From NCBI GenBank assembly GCA_021648185.1, contig JAKITH010000008.1, positions 1 through 18,898 on the forward strand: a DNA stretch of 18,898 nucleotides. The letters run 5' to 3'. A program made the translations under genes and the position numbers. Shown here in pieces: positions 7,432 through 16,053 of this stretch (position 1 is the first letter of the stretch; every line of letters begins with the position of its first letter). The stretch is from Thiomicrorhabdus sp. (GTDB taxonomy: Bacteria; Pseudomonadota; Gammaproteobacteria; Thiomicrospirales; Thiomicrospiraceae). Below the pieces are notes generated by a model that had not been told where the DNA came from, did not search any database, and was given only the letters and a program-made list of their open reading frames with translations.

Positions 7432-8757
7432 ATGACCATTCCAAATTCTCAATCCAGTTTAGAATACTGGATTGACTGGCTACTCCATTTACATACTGAA
7501 GAGATTGACCTTGGATTGGATCGTATTCGATTGGTGGCAGAAGCCATGCAACTGCTTCGTCCTGCCCCATTGGTGATCAGTGTGGCAGGAACCAATGGTA
7601 AAGGATCGAGTGTTGCGATGTTAGTTGCGATTTTGCGTGCGGCTGGCTATCGTGTTGGCGCGTATACCTCTCCGCATATTCAACGCTTTAATGAGCGTAT
7701 TCAAGTGAACGCTCAGCCCGTTGATGATGAGCAAATTACCCGTGCATTCGCTCAAATTGAAGCCGCAAGGGGGGGGGTAAAATTAACCTACTTCGAGTTT
7801 GCTACGTTGGCAGGCTTGTGTGTTTTTAAAGAGTCCAACTTGGATGTGGCGGTATTGGAAGTTGGTTTGGGTGGCCGATTGGATGCGGTGAATGTAGTGG
7901 ATGCCAATGCTGCACTGATTACCGCGATTGGCATTGATCATGTAGAGTGGCTGGGAAGTGATCGCAGTGTGATTGCTACGGAAAAAGCGGGTATTATGCG
8001 TTCTGGTCATCCAGCGGTTTGCTCGGAGGATTTTCCTCCAGAGAGTTTACCGGCGTATGCAGAGCAGCACTTGGTTCCGCTGTTGCAATTAAACAGGGAT
8101 TTCAAACTGGAAATCTCTGATAAAGAGTGGTCTATTATTCCTTTACCAGAGCTTGATCATATTTCGTGCTCTCCAGAGATGTTAAAAAACTTCCCCCTTC
8201 CTAGTTTGAAAGGTACGTTTCAAATACGGAATGCCGCAGGTGTGGTGATGACATTGCTTTCATTATCGGAACATTTAAAAATCGATAAAGAGGCTATTCA
8301 TAAGGGATTAATCCAAGCAAAACATCCAGGGCGGTTAGAGTCTTTTAAAAAGAGTGGTCAGCCTTGGTTGGTGGATGTTGCACATAATCCACAATCTTCT
8401 AACGTTTTGGCAGAATATTTACACCAGTACCCGCCAGCGACGCAGAGCGGACGCTATACCGCTGTTTTTTCCGTGTTGAATGATAAAGATGCCTTGCCGA
8501 TGGTTCAAAAAATGGCGCCTTTTGTTCAGGATTGGTTGATTGCGGATTTAGCCATTCCACGAGCGACCTCGGTTGAGGCGTTAGTTGAATTGTTAAGAAG
8601 CTCAGGGGTGTCTGACAAGAATATTTTAGTGTACAGTTCAATTCAACAGGCAGTGAACGTGGCTCAAATGCGTTCTGAAGAGGCTATTTTAGTTTGGGGA
8701 TCCTTTTTTACGGTGTCACAAGTTTATGATTGTTTGGGTGAAGGTAAGCCGTCGTGA
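7432..8757 (+). CDS. folC: Bifunctional folylpolyglutamate synthase / dihydrofolate synthase
   Basis: FolC joins glutamate to dihydropteroate and then adds further glutamates to reduced folates, using ATP. The 441-residue Mur-ligase-type protein has the P-loop GTNGKGSS at 53-60, YTSPHIQRFNERI, the VLEVGLGGRLDAVN segment with metal and folate contacts, GIDHVEWLG, and the C-terminal WLVDVAHNPQS. It lies 36 nt after accD, a gap with no terminator signal. A run of nine G at 7769-7777 encodes Arg-Gly-Gly-Val; the frame continues normally. It works in the same pathway as FolP encoded at 15214-16050. Confidence 0.96.
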   Translation: MTIPNSQSSLEYWIDWLLHLHTEEIDLGLDRIRLVAEAMQLLRPAPLVISVAGTNGKGSSVAMLVAILRAAGYRVGAYTSPHIQRFNERIQVNAQPVDDEQITRAFAQIEAARGGVKLTYFEFATLAGLCVFKESNLDVAVLEVGLGGRLDAVNVVDANAALITAIGIDHVEWLGSDRSVIATEKAGIMRSGHPAVCSEDFPPESLPAYAEQHLVPLLQLNRDFKLEISDKEWSIIPLPELDHISCSPEMLKNFPLPSLKGTFQIRNAAGVVMTLLSLSEHLKIDKEAIHKGLIQAKHPGRLESFKKSGQPWLVDVAHNPQSSNVLAEYLHQYPPATQSGRYTAVFSVLNDKDALPMVQKMAPFVQDWLIADLAIPRATSVEALVELLRSSGVSDKNILVYSSIQQAVNVAQMRSEEAILVWGSFFTVSQVYDCLGEGKPS

Positions 8758-8766
8758 GAGTATGTC

Positions 8767-9258
8767 ATGGATGAGGTAAGTAAGTATCGGCTAACGGGCG
8801 CGGTTATTTGGCTAATGTTACTGGTGTTTTTAGTGCCTGTTTGGTTTGGCGAGCCGGTTCATTTTAAGCCGGAAGGCTATATTCCACCGGAAAAAACAGT
8901 TGAGCGCCCTATGGTACAGCCTGTAATGGCCTCATTAGAAGGTAAATCACTCCCTGTGGTGGGGGGGGTAGAGCAAGCGAACTTAGTGAAAGAGAGCAAG
9001 AAAGAGCTGGCTGAGGCAACTCAAATAGCTCAAAAACAATGGATTGTGAGAATCATTGCTTATAAAAACATACAGGATGCCAATGCGTTATTGGGTCGCT
9101 TAGAAGTCGATTATGATGTGATGATTAAAACGTTTGAGAAGAGCGGAATGCACTCGGTAAGAGTAGGGCCTTATTTCTCGAAGGTTAAAGCGGAACAAGC
9201 CAAACAAAAATTAGATAAAATGTTGCATACTCAGGCAGAGGTTGTGCAGTTAAAGTAA
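8767..9258 (+). CDS. SPOR-domain inner-membrane protein (DedD-like)
   Basis: The 163-residue protein has one N-terminal membrane segment at about residues 10-27, a proline-rich then charged linker, and a SPOR domain at about 90-163 (WIVRIIAYKN, then VRVGPYFSKVKAEQAKQKL). SPOR domains bind glycan strands stripped of stem peptides and bring proteins to the division septum. Its position just after folC and before purF is that of dedD in other gammaproteobacteria, so it is probably the DedD counterpart, though shorter than E. coli DedD (about 220 residues). It begins 9 nt after the folC stop with only a weak GAGAG ribosome-binding site. A run of eight G at 8961-8968 lies in the linker and encodes part of VVGGV. 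cvpA, usually next, is absent. Confidence 0.88.
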   Translation: MDEVSKYRLTGAVIWLMLLVFLVPVWFGEPVHFKPEGYIPPEKTVERPMVQPVMASLEGKSLPVVGGVEQANLVKESKKELAEATQIAQKQWIVRIIAYKNIQDANALLGRLEVDYDVMIKTFEKSGMHSVRVGPYFSKVKAEQAKQKLDKMLHTQAEVVQLK

Positions 9259-9279
9259 CCCTAGTCTGCAGATTAGGGT
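9258..9279 (+). terminator. Intergenic hairpin between the SPOR gene and purF, weak terminator or processing site
   Basis: A nine-pair stem (ACCCTAGTC with GATTAGGGT, one G-U pair) closes a TGCA loop and begins at the last base of the SPOR stop codon. Only four T follow at 9285-9288, so a classical rho-independent terminator is not certain. It may reduce read-through into purF or mark an RNA processing site. Confidence 0.45.
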
Positions 9280-9322
9280 GTAAGTTTTAGTGATTTATTA
9301 AAGTGATAGAGAGTGTGTAAAC

Positions 9323-10840
9323 ATGTGCGGAATTGTTGGGATTGTATCGGCAAGTGGTGGGACGGTAAATCAAGAGATTTATGATGCCTTAACGGTTTTG
9401 CAACATCGTGGTCAGGATGCCGCAGGGATTGTGACCAGTGAAGGAGGGCGGTTTTTCCAGCGTAAAGATAATGGGTTAGTGAAGGACGTTTTTCGTACCC
9501 GTCACATGCGTGACTTGCATGGCAGTATTGGAATTGGTCATGTTCGTTATCCAACCGCAGGCTCGTCTTCCAGTGCGGAGGCGCAGCCTTTTTATGTCAA
9601 CTCTCCTTATGGTATTGCCATGGGACACAATGGCAACTTGACCAATGCGGATACGTTGGCACAAGAGATCTATCGCGAAGATTTGCGTCATTTAAATACT
9701 AATTCCGATTCGGAAGTCTTACTGAATGTGTTTGCGCATGAACTGATGCAGCAAAAGAAGCTGTTTATTGAAAATGAAGATGTGTTTAATGCGGTTAAAA
9801 CACTGCATAAACGGGTACGTGGTGGCTATGCCGCGGTTGGAATTATTTCTGGTTTTGGACTGGTCGCGTTTCGTGACCCGTTTGGTTTGCGTCCCGTGGT
9901 CGTTGGTAAGCGTGAAACCCCTGAAGGTATTGATTATATGGTGGCCTCTGAGTCGGTCGCCTTTACAGGATTGGGGTTTACTTTAGAGAAGGATTTAGCG
10001 CCTGGTGAGGCGGTTGTTATTACCGAAAGTGGTGAGATTAGCTATCAGCAGTGTGCAGAAAACCCAACCTTATCGCCTTGTATTTTTGAATTTGTCTATT
10101 TTGCGCGTCCAGATTCCATGATTGATAATATCTCGGTTTATAAGTCTCGCCTACGAATGGGTGAAAAACTGGCGGATAAAATTTTAAAAGAGTGGCCAAA
10201 ACACGATATTGATGTGGTCATGCCAATTCCAGATACCAGTCGTACCTCGGCACTGGAACTGGCGTTTCGTTTAGGCACTCCTTATCGAGAAGGGTTTATT
10301 AAAAACCGCTATATTGGGCGTACTTTTATTATGCCAGGGCAACAGCAGCGTAAAAAATCGGTTCGTCAAAAACTCAATGCCATTGATTTAGAGTTTGAAG
10401 GTAAAACGGTTTTATTGGTTGATGATTCCATTGTTAGAGGAACAACGTCTGCTCAAATTGTGCAAATGGCACGAGAAGCGGGGGCTAAAAAGGTCTATTT
10501 TGCTTCTGCGGCACCTGCGGTTCGTTATCCGTACGTGTATGGCATTGACATGCCTTCACCGACTGAATTAGTGGCTCATAATCGCACCACCGAAGAAATT
10601 GCCGAGGTGATTGGCGCTGACAGGTTAATTTATCAGGATATTGAAGATTTGATTCAAGCCGTGAGCGTAGGGAACCCTGACATTAAGGAATTTGATACCT
10701 CTTGCTTTACAGGGGTTTATGCCACGGGTGATATTACGCCTGAGTATTTAGAGTCGATTGATTCGGCACGTAATGATGATGCACAAACGTCTAAAAAAGC
10801 ACAAGGCCAAGAAACCGTTGGTATTTATAACGGCGTTTAG
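9323..10840 (+). CDS. purF: Amidophosphoribosyltransferase
   Basis: PurF makes 5-phosphoribosylamine from PRPP and glutamine, the committed step of purine synthesis. The 505-residue protein starts with MCGIVG, in which C2 becomes the N-terminal nucleophile of the glutaminase domain after methionine removal. Q-loop features follow ([19 protein letters not shown]). The PRPP site is [12 protein letters not shown] at about 364-375. There is no propeptide, so it is of the E. coli type rather than the Bacillus type. It lies 64 nt after the SPOR gene, a gap that contains a hairpin, and metZ follows 20 nt later. The Shine-Dalgarno is weak. Confidence 0.98.
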   Translation: MCGIVGIVSASGGTVNQEIYDALTVLQHRGQDAAGIVTSEGGRFFQRKDNGLVKDVFRTRHMRDLHGSIGIGHVRYPTAGSSSSAEAQPFYVNSPYGIAMGHNGNLTNADTLAQEIYREDLRHLNTNSDSEVLLNVFAHELMQQKKLFIENEDVFNAVKTLHKRVRGGYAAVGIISGFGLVAFRDPFGLRPVVVGKRETPEGIDYMVASESVAFTGLGFTLEKDLAPGEAVVITESGEISYQQCAENPTLSPCIFEFVYFARPDSMIDNISVYKSRLRMGEKLADKILKEWPKHDIDVVMPIPDTSRTSALELAFRLGTPYREGFIKNRYIGRTFIMPGQQQRKKSVRQKLNAIDLEFEGKTVLLVDDSIVRGTTSAQIVQMAREAGAKKVYFASAAPAVRYPYVYGIDMPSPTELVAHNRTTEEIAEVIGADRLIYQDIEDLIQAVSVGNPDIKEFDTSCFTGVYATGDITPEYLESIDSARNDDAQTSKKAQGQETVGIYNGV

Positions 10841-10860
10841 GGCATACCTAGAGAACTATT

Positions 10861-12039
10861 ATGCAACCATTTGATATTAACACCTTAGCCATTCGTGCGG
10901 GTTATGAGCAAACACACGAGCAAGAGAACAGCGAGGCTATTTTTCCAACCTCGAGTTTTCGTTATGAGTCTGCCGCACAGGCTGCTGCACGTTTTAGTGG
11001 TGAGGAGAAGGGGAATGTGTACTCTCGTTTTACCAATCCCACCGTGCGAACGTTTGAAAATCGTCTTGCCCTTATGGAAGGTGGCGAGTCTTGCGTGGCA
11101 ACCGCTTCGGGGATGTCCGCTATTTTAGCGACGTTTATGTCTTTGCTTGAGCAAGGCGATCACGTGGTTTCTTCACAAAGTATTTTTGGGACGACGAAAG
11201 TCCTTTTTAATAAATATTTGGCCAAGTTTGGCATTGAGGTCACGTTTGTTTCGCAAACCGATGTGACCGAGTGGCAAAAAGCGATTCAATCGAATACCAA
11301 GGCCTTTTTTCTAGAGACCCCTTCCAACCCTTTAACTGAAATTGCAGATTTAGCCGCAATCAGTGCGATCGCCAAGCAGTGTGATAGTTTATTGATTGTA
11401 GACAATTGTTTTTGTACCCCTGTATTACAACGACCCTTGGAGCAAGGGGCGGATATTGTGATTCATTCAGCCACCAAGTTTTTAGATGGACAGGGACGTG
11501 GCATCGGTGGAGCGGTTGTGGGTTCTGAAGCGGTGGTTGAAGAGCATGTTAGAGCTTTCATGCGTACTGCTGGCCCAAGTATGAGCCCATTTAATGCTTG
11601 GATATTTTTAAAAGGGCTGGAAACGCTTCCGGTTCGAATGGCAGCGCACTGTCAAAATGCATTGTTGTTGGCAGAGTGGTTGTCTGGGCATTCGGCGGTA
11701 GAACAAGTTTTTTATCCAGGACTGAATTCTCATCCTCAGTATGATTTGGCGTGTAAACAGCAGTCTTCTGGTGGAGGGTTGGTGAGCTTTAGAGTAAAAG
11801 GGGGGCAAGCTGAGGCGTGGTCGGTGATTGATCAGACTCAGATGTTATCCATTACCGCGAACCTAGGCGATGTTAAAACCAGTATCACCCATCCAGCAAC
11901 GACGACACACTGTCGTGTGGAGCCAGAGGATCGTTTGAAAGCAGGCGTTACGGATAATTTGGTTCGAGTATCGGTTGGATTAGAGGCCATTGAAGATATT
12001 AAAACCGATTTGGCCAGAGGTTTAGGTCGGTTGTCTTAG
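10861..12039 (+). CDS. metZ: O-succinylhomoserine sulfhydrylase
   Basis: MetZ replaces the succinyl group of O-succinylhomoserine with sulfide to make homocysteine directly, bypassing cystathionine. The 392-residue Cys/Met-metabolism PLP enzyme shows YSRFTNPTV, TASGMSAI, the ETPSNP loop, and the PLP lysine K206 in HSATKFLDGQG. The metZ call over metB or metC rests on these forms and on the position after purF, which is the metZ site in Pseudomonas-like genomes. Using sulfide directly would suit a sulfur-oxidising cell, but that is inference. The TAG stop overlaps the stop of the convergent yhbY by 4 nt, and no terminator is visible between them. Confidence 0.92.
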   Translation: MQPFDINTLAIRAGYEQTHEQENSEAIFPTSSFRYESAAQAAARFSGEEKGNVYSRFTNPTVRTFENRLALMEGGESCVATASGMSAILATFMSLLEQGDHVVSSQSIFGTTKVLFNKYLAKFGIEVTFVSQTDVTEWQKAIQSNTKAFFLETPSNPLTEIADLAAISAIAKQCDSLLIVDNCFCTPVLQRPLEQGADIVIHSATKFLDGQGRGIGGAVVGSEAVVEEHVRAFMRTAGPSMSPFNAWIFLKGLETLPVRMAAHCQNALLLAEWLSGHSAVEQVFYPGLNSHPQYDLACKQQSSGGGLVSFRVKGGQAEAWSVIDQTQMLSITANLGDVKTSITHPATTTHCRVEPEDRLKAGVTDNLVRVSVGLEAIEDIKTDLARGLGRLS

Positions 12040-12344
12040 TTTCTAGGAAGGGGAAGTTCGGTCTCTTCTTTTTGACGGTAGATGACGCAAACTTTTCCAA
12101 CGGATTGGACAAGTAAGGCACCAGTTTGGTCGATAATGCGTTGTACGATCTCTTGACGCTCATCTCGGTCGCCGAATGCAATTTTTATTTTAAGAATTTC
12201 ATGGTGCTCTAATGTGGTTTCTAACTCTTCCATTAGGCTTTCGGTGATTCCGTTAGATCCGATCATGATCATTGGATTTAAGCCGTGAGCAATGCCACGA
12301 AGGTATTTTTTTTGATTATTTGAAAGTTTTTCAGGTTGGCTCAT
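12036..12344 (-). CDS. yhbY: Ribosome assembly RNA-binding protein YhbY
   Basis: This 102-residue protein is a stand-alone CRS1-YhbY (CRM) domain that associates with pre-50S ribosomal particles. Family features are LSNNQKKYLRGIAHGLNPMIMIG, the GSNG form of the GxxG RNA-binding loop, and LKIKIAFGDRDER. Length is typical (97 in E. coli). It is the only minus-strand gene here. It is divergent from rlmE, its usual neighbour in gammaproteobacteria, and convergent with metZ with a 4-nt overlap. The start sequence contains GGA eight bases before the ATG, inside a leader also found at tpiA. Confidence 0.93.
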   Translation of the reverse strand: MSQPEKLSNNQKKYLRGIAHGLNPMIMIGSNGITESLMEELETTLEHHEILKIKIAFGDRDERQEIVQRIIDQTGALLVQSVGKVCVIYRQKEETELPLPRN

Positions 12345-12435
12345 TGAATATTCCAGTCAGCGTTATTATTTAAAGTAGTTCGAACCCTTTTTTATAAAAA
12401 GGCCTCAATTCATATATTGTAGTAGAAAATTTATT
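12345..12435. promoter_or_regulatory. Divergent yhbY/rlmE spacer with an AT-rich inverted repeat
   Basis: The 91-nt spacer must hold promoters for both genes. On the plus strand, TTTATA at 12391-12396 and TATATT at 12413-12418 (16-nt spacing) are a possible but weak sigma-70 pair for rlmE. A seven-pair inverted repeat, CCTTTTT-TAT-AAAAAGG, covers 12386-12402 and overlaps that -35. It could be an operator or chance in AT-rich DNA. No heat-shock (sigma-32) promoter is recognisable, although rlmE-ftsH is sigma-32 controlled in E. coli. Confidence 0.35.
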
Positions 12436-13053
12436 ATGGCGCGAAGTAAATCGAGTGATGTGTGGTTAAAAGAGCATTTTAATGACCCTTATGTCCAAAA
12501 AGCACGGCAGGAGGGCTGGCGTTCTCGTGCTGTGTATAAATTACAAGAGATTGATGATAAAGATGGTTTGTTTAAACCGGGCATGTGTGTAGTTGATTTA
12601 GGAGCGGCTCCTGGAGGCTGGTCTCAGTGGACAACTCATAAGGTGGGGGCAAAAGGAGAGGTTTTTGCCTTAGATATTTTGCCTGTAGAGCCATTTGCGG
12701 GCGTTACCTTTATACAGGGTGACTTTAGAGAGGATGATGTTTATAACACGTTGCTTGCTTCGCTCGATGGGCGTGATGTCGATGTGGTAATTTCCGATAT
12801 GGCACCCAATATGAGTGGAAATAAAGGAGTGGATATTCCTCGTGCAATGTATTTAGTTGAGTTGTGTGTTGATTTGGCCGACCAAGTATTAAAGAAAAAC
12901 GGAGACCTGTTAATGAAGGTTTTTCAAGGCGAAGGGTACGATCAGCTTCTAGCCACATTGAAATCAAAATATAAAAAAGTAATTACCAGAAAACCAGATG
13001 CCTCACGATCGAGAAGTAAAGAGATATATTTATTGGCTCGGGGTAAAAAATAG
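12436..13053 (+). CDS. rlmE: 23S rRNA 2'-O-methyltransferase (U2552) RlmE
   Basis: RlmE (RrmJ/FtsJ) methylates U2552 in the A-loop of 23S rRNA late in 50S assembly, using S-adenosylmethionine. The 205-residue protein has the SAM motif VDLGAAPGGWSQW and the full catalytic tetrad K35, D121, K161 and E196, each offset by three from E. coli K38, D124, K164 and E199. Length is normal. No Shine-Dalgarno precedes the ATG. ftsH follows after 126 nt, as in E. coli, and the divergent neighbour yhbY also acts on the large subunit. Confidence 0.97.
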   Translation: MARSKSSDVWLKEHFNDPYVQKARQEGWRSRAVYKLQEIDDKDGLFKPGMCVVDLGAAPGGWSQWTTHKVGAKGEVFALDILPVEPFAGVTFIQGDFREDDVYNTLLASLDGRDVDVVISDMAPNMSGNKGVDIPRAMYLVELCVDLADQVLKKNGDLLMKVFQGEGYDQLLATLKSKYKKVITRKPDASRSRSKEIYLLARGKK

Positions 13054-13066
13054 GTGATGTTTTTGA

Positions 13067-13091
13067 TATATCCAAATGCAGTTTGGGTATA
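13067..13091 (+). repeat. Inverted repeat (hairpin) in the rlmE-ftsH spacer
   Basis: TATATCCAAA and TTTGGGTATA form ten pairs (one G-U) around a TGCAG loop, starting 13 nt after the rlmE stop. No T-run follows, so it is not a strong terminator. A loose promoter pair, TTGATA at 13063-13068 and TATAAA at 13088-13093 with a long 19-nt spacing, overlaps it. The hairpin may instead protect the rlmE 3' end or act as an operator for ftsH. Confidence 0.4.
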
Positions 13092-13163
13092 AAATTTCGG
13101 CATAAGATATTTTTATGAAGAATTGTGTTAAAGTAATCGGCTTGTAATTTTAGGTTAAACGAA

Positions 13164-13179
13164 TGGTTAAGGGTAACCA
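13164..13179 (+). promoter_or_regulatory. Hairpin displaying the ftsH ribosome-binding site in its loop
   Basis: TGGTTA and TAACCA form a perfect six-pair stem with loop AGGG. The stem ends at the base before the ftsH ATG, and the Shine-Dalgarno AAGGG (13169-13173) lies at the top of the stem and in the loop. A second GGTTAA at 13153-13158 could pair with the same TAACC, giving an alternative fold. The structure is seen in the sequence; control of ftsH translation is inference. Confidence 0.45.
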
Positions 13180-15150
13180 ATGAATAATGATATGTTAAAA
13201 AATATGTTGATTTGGGCAGTTGCGGCGATGGTGTTGATGTCGGTGTTTAATCATTTTAGTGGACAAGGCAGTGCGGCATCAAGTCGTGTTGATTACTCCG
13301 ACTTTATCGACCAAATACATCAAGGTCAAGTCAGTCAGGTGTCGATTGAAGGGCCTACCATTCGTGGCGTATATGTCGATGGTAGAGCCTTTACAACCTA
13401 TAGTCCAGGTGATCCTGGTTTGATGGGAGACCTGCTGGACAATAAAGTAAAAGTAAGTGCTAAACCACCAGAGAAACAAGGTGTTTTAATGCAGATTTTT
13501 ATCTCTTGGTTCCCTATGCTGTTATTAATCGGTGTTTGGATCTTCTTCATGAAGTCGATGGGTGGCGGTATGGGGGGTAAAGGTGGTCCCATGTCTTTTG
13601 GTAAAAGTAAAGCCAAAATGCTGAGTGAAGATCAGATTAAGATTACTTTGGATGATGTTGCCGGCGCGGATGAAGCAAAGCAGGAAGTGGGTGAAATTAT
13701 AGATTTCTTAAAGGACCCTGGAAAGTACCAGAGCTTAGGAGGGCTGATTCCTCGCGGTGTTTTAATGGTGGGGCCTCCTGGAACAGGTAAGACGTTATTA
13801 GCAAAAGCAATCGCAGGAGAAGCGAAGGTTCCCTTCTTTACAATATCAGGATCTGATTTTGTTGAGATGTTTGTTGGGGTTGGTGCATCTCGTGTTCGAG
13901 ATATGTTTGAACAAGCCAAAGCTCATGCGCCTTGTATCATTTTTATTGATGAGATTGATGCGGTCGGTCGTAGTCGTGGCTCTGGAATGGGCGGGGGAGG
14001 GAATGATGAGCGTGAGCAGACCTTGAACCAATTGTTGGTTGAAATGGATGGGTTTGAAGGCAATGAGGGGGTTATTGTTATTGCTGCAACAAACCGTGCA
14101 GATGTGTTGGATTCGGCGTTATTGCGTCCAGGTCGTTTTGATCGCCAAGTAACGGTTGGTTTGCCTGATATTAAAGGTCGTGAGCAAATTTTGAAAGTGC
14201 ATATGCGTAAAGTACCTTTATCAGATGATGTTAAGCCGGCCTATATTGCTCGTGGAACGCCTGGCTTTTCGGGGGCAGATTTAGCTAACTTAGTCAATGA
14301 AGCGGCTCTGTTTGCTGCTCGAAACAGTGATAAGCTTGTGACTCAAAAGCATTTTGAACAAGCCAAAGATAAAATCTTGATGGGAGTCGAGCGTAAAAGC
14401 ATGATTATGAATGATAAGGAACGTCGTATGACGGCTTATCATGAGGCAGGTCATGCGATTGTTGGGTACTTGGTACCAGAGCATGATCCCGTTTATAAAG
14501 TTAGTATTATGCCAAGAGGGCGTGCTTTAGGGGTGACGATGTATCTGCCTGAAGAGGACGTTTATAGCTATAGTAAGCAGAAGTTAGAGAGCCAGTTGTC
14601 TAGCTTATATGGCGGTCGAGTAGCAGAGGAGTTGATTTATGGCGCCGACTTGGTTACAACGGGTGCGAGTAACGATATTGAACGAGCAACGCATATTGCA
14701 CGTAATATGGTGACTAAGTGGGGGTTGTCGGATACGCTTGGGCCTCTAATGTATGAAGATGAAGAAAATGCTGGCTTTATGGGACACTCTCGTAATGCCA
14801 ATGTATCAGAAGAGGTGTCACGTTTAATTGATTCTGAAATGCGAAAGTTGATTGATCGCAACTATAAGCGTGCCGAAGATATTTTAAAAGAGCATGCGGA
14901 TAAGTTAGAAATCATGACTGAGGCTTTAATGGAATTTGAAACCATTGATGCGGCGCAAATCAAAAATATTATGGAAGGATTGCCACCAGGGAAGCCAAAA
15001 GATTGGGAAGATTCTGATGATGAAAGTACTGATTCGGCGGCAGAAAAGCCAATGGACAAAGCATCTGAGGAGAAGAAAACCGAAGAGATTGTTTCAGATG
15101 ATCTAAGCGGTGAAGGTGGTTCGGAACAGGGTGAGCCAAAATTGCACTAA
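13180..15150 (+). CDS. ftsH: ATP-dependent zinc metalloprotease FtsH
   Basis: FtsH is the hexameric inner-membrane AAA+ protease that degrades misassembled membrane proteins and regulators such as LpxC and sigma-32 in E. coli. The 656-residue protein has membrane segments at about 8-24 and 106-124 with a periplasmic domain between, a Gly/Met-rich linker, Walker A GPPGTGKT at 198-205, Walker B IIFIDEID with D257 and E258, arginine fingers R316 and R319 in LRPGRF, and the zinc site HEAGH at 421-425 with D499 as third ligand. All fit E. coli positions with an offset of four. The last 50 or so residues form an acidic, Ser/Glu-rich and probably disordered tail. A strong terminator follows the stop. 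Confidence 0.98.
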   Translation: MNNDMLKNMLIWAVAAMVLMSVFNHFSGQGSAASSRVDYSDFIDQIHQGQVSQVSIEGPTIRGVYVDGRAFTTYSPGDPGLMGDLLDNKVKVSAKPPEKQGVLMQIFISWFPMLLLIGVWIFFMKSMGGGMGGKGGPMSFGKSKAKMLSEDQIKITLDDVAGADEAKQEVGEIIDFLKDPGKYQSLGGLIPRGVLMVGPPGTGKTLLAKAIAGEAKVPFFTISGSDFVEMFVGVGASRVRDMFEQAKAHAPCIIFIDEIDAVGRSRGSGMGGGGNDEREQTLNQLLVEMDGFEGNEGVIVIAATNRADVLDSALLRPGRFDRQVTVGLPDIKGREQILKVHMRKVPLSDDVKPAYIARGTPGFSGADLANLVNEAALFAARNSDKLVTQKHFEQAKDKILMGVERKSMIMNDKERRMTAYHEAGHAIVGYLVPEHDPVYKVSIMPRGRALGVTMYLPEEDVYSYSKQKLESQLSSLYGGRVAEELIYGADLVTTGASNDIERATHIARNMVTKWGLSDTLGPLMYEDEENAGFMGHSRNANVSEEVSRLIDSEMRKLIDRNYKRAEDILKEHADKLEIMTEALMEFETIDAAQIKNIMEGLPPGKPKDWEDSDDESTDSAAEKPMDKASEEKKTEEIVSDDLSGEGGSEQGEPKLH

Positions 15151-15168
15151 AATTATATTTTTTATAGA
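15142..15168 (+). promoter_or_regulatory. Possible folP promoter at the ftsH 3' end
   Basis: TTGCAC at 15142-15147 and TATAGA at 15163-15168 resemble a sigma-70 pair, but the spacing is a short 15 nt. A transcript from here would begin near 15175, inside the left arm of the ftsH terminator, and would therefore escape it. This is tentative. Confidence 0.2.
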
Positions 15169-15171
15169 GAG

Positions 15172-15199
15172 AAGCCCCGTTGATCCGGGGTTTTTTTTT
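15172..15199 (+). terminator. Rho-independent terminator after ftsH
   Basis: AAGCCCCG pairs with CGGGGTTT (eight pairs, one G-U, five G-C) around the loop TTGATC, followed by nine T at 15191-15199. This is the clearest terminator in the window and should end the rlmE/ftsH transcript. It lies only 14 nt before the folP start. Confidence 0.9.
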
Positions 15200-15213
15200 G
15201 ATTTAGGTTGGTG

Positions 15214-16050
15214 ATGTTTAGTATTCAGTCGTTTATTGATGAAAAAATGCAACAACGGGAAGGCGCTCCTGTTGTGATGGGTATATTGAATGTGACGCCT
15301 GATTCTTTTTCAGATGGAGGGCGGTTTATCACCTCTTCGGCAATGGAATCTCAAGTGCTTGAAATGTTGGCAGCGGGCGCGGATGTGATTGATGTAGGAG
15401 GAGAGTCAACTCGACCGGGTGCTGAAAAAGTGGCTTTATCCGAAGAGTTGGAGCGTGTGATTCCTGTGATTGAATGGATTACCGCGCGTTTTGATACGGT
15501 GGTTTCTGTGGATACTTATAAAACAGAGGTCATGCAGGAAGCGGTAAGTCATGGTGCAAAGATCATTAATGATGTAAATGCATTACAGGCGAAAGGAGCC
15601 GTTTCGGTTGCGGTGGCTTCAGGGGTTTCGGTCTGTTTGATGCATAAGCAGGGGGCGTGTTTGACGATGCAAGAAGCGCCTTTCTATGATGATGTCGTGT
15701 CAGAAGTGATGGCATTTTTATTAGAGCGTGCTCGTTATTGTGAATCACAGGGTATGGCAGAGGACAGAATTATATTAGACCCAGGATTTGGGTTTGGTAA
15801 AACGTTGGCGCATAATAAGGTTTTATTTCAAAACTTGGATGTTCTTACGGCTTTGGATTACCCCGTGCTTGTTGGAGTTTCCAGAAAAAGAATGATTGCG
15901 GATCTCCTGAATGGTGTCCCTATCGATGAGCGTGTTAATGGCAGTGTGGCCGCTGCTGTGTTAGCGGCGTTGAAAGGCGCTAAGATGGTACGAGTTCATG
16001 ATGTGAAAGAGACGGTGGACGCATTAAAGGTTACGATGCGTTTGATATAA
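15214..16050 (+). CDS. folP: Dihydropteroate synthase
   Basis: FolP joins 4-aminobenzoate to 6-hydroxymethyl-7,8-dihydropterin diphosphate, the sulfonamide-sensitive step of folate synthesis. The 278-residue TIM barrel carries both family signatures: GILNVTPDSFSDGG at about 23-36 and DVGGESTRPGA at about 60-70. The GVSRKRMI lysine motif and the C-terminal RVHDV follow. I chose the ATG at 15214, six bases after a weak TAGG; in-frame TTG at 15208 and GTG at 15211 are less likely. The terminator of ftsH ends just upstream, and glmM follows after 70 nt, as in the E. coli ftsH-folP-glmM order. Confidence 0.96.
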   Translation: MFSIQSFIDEKMQQREGAPVVMGILNVTPDSFSDGGRFITSSAMESQVLEMLAAGADVIDVGGESTRPGAEKVALSEELERVIPVIEWITARFDTVVSVDTYKTEVMQEAVSHGAKIINDVNALQAKGAVSVAVASGVSVCLMHKQGACLTMQEAPFYDDVVSEVMAFLLERARYCESQGMAEDRIILDPGFGFGKTLAHNKVLFQNLDVLTALDYPVLVGVSRKRMIADLLNGVPIDERVNGSVAAAVLAALKGAKMVRVHDVKETVDALKVTMRLI

Positions 16051-16053
16051 ACC

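Noticed and set aside
9273..9554. Minus-strand frame opposite the purF start
   Set aside because: Composition (His, Ser, Leu rich) and position fit an antisense shadow of purF.
12386..12402. Inverted repeat CCTTTTT-TAT-AAAAAGG as a terminator
   Set aside because: It lies upstream of both divergent genes, where no transcript needs to end, and its stem has only two G-C pairs.
13054..13179. Sigma-32 heat-shock promoter for ftsH
   Set aside because: No CTTGAA-like -35 with a CCCCAT-like -10 could be found in the spacer.
13632..13919. Minus-strand 95-codon frame in ftsH
   Set aside because: It is the reverse of the AAA+ Walker A region and shows no family feature.
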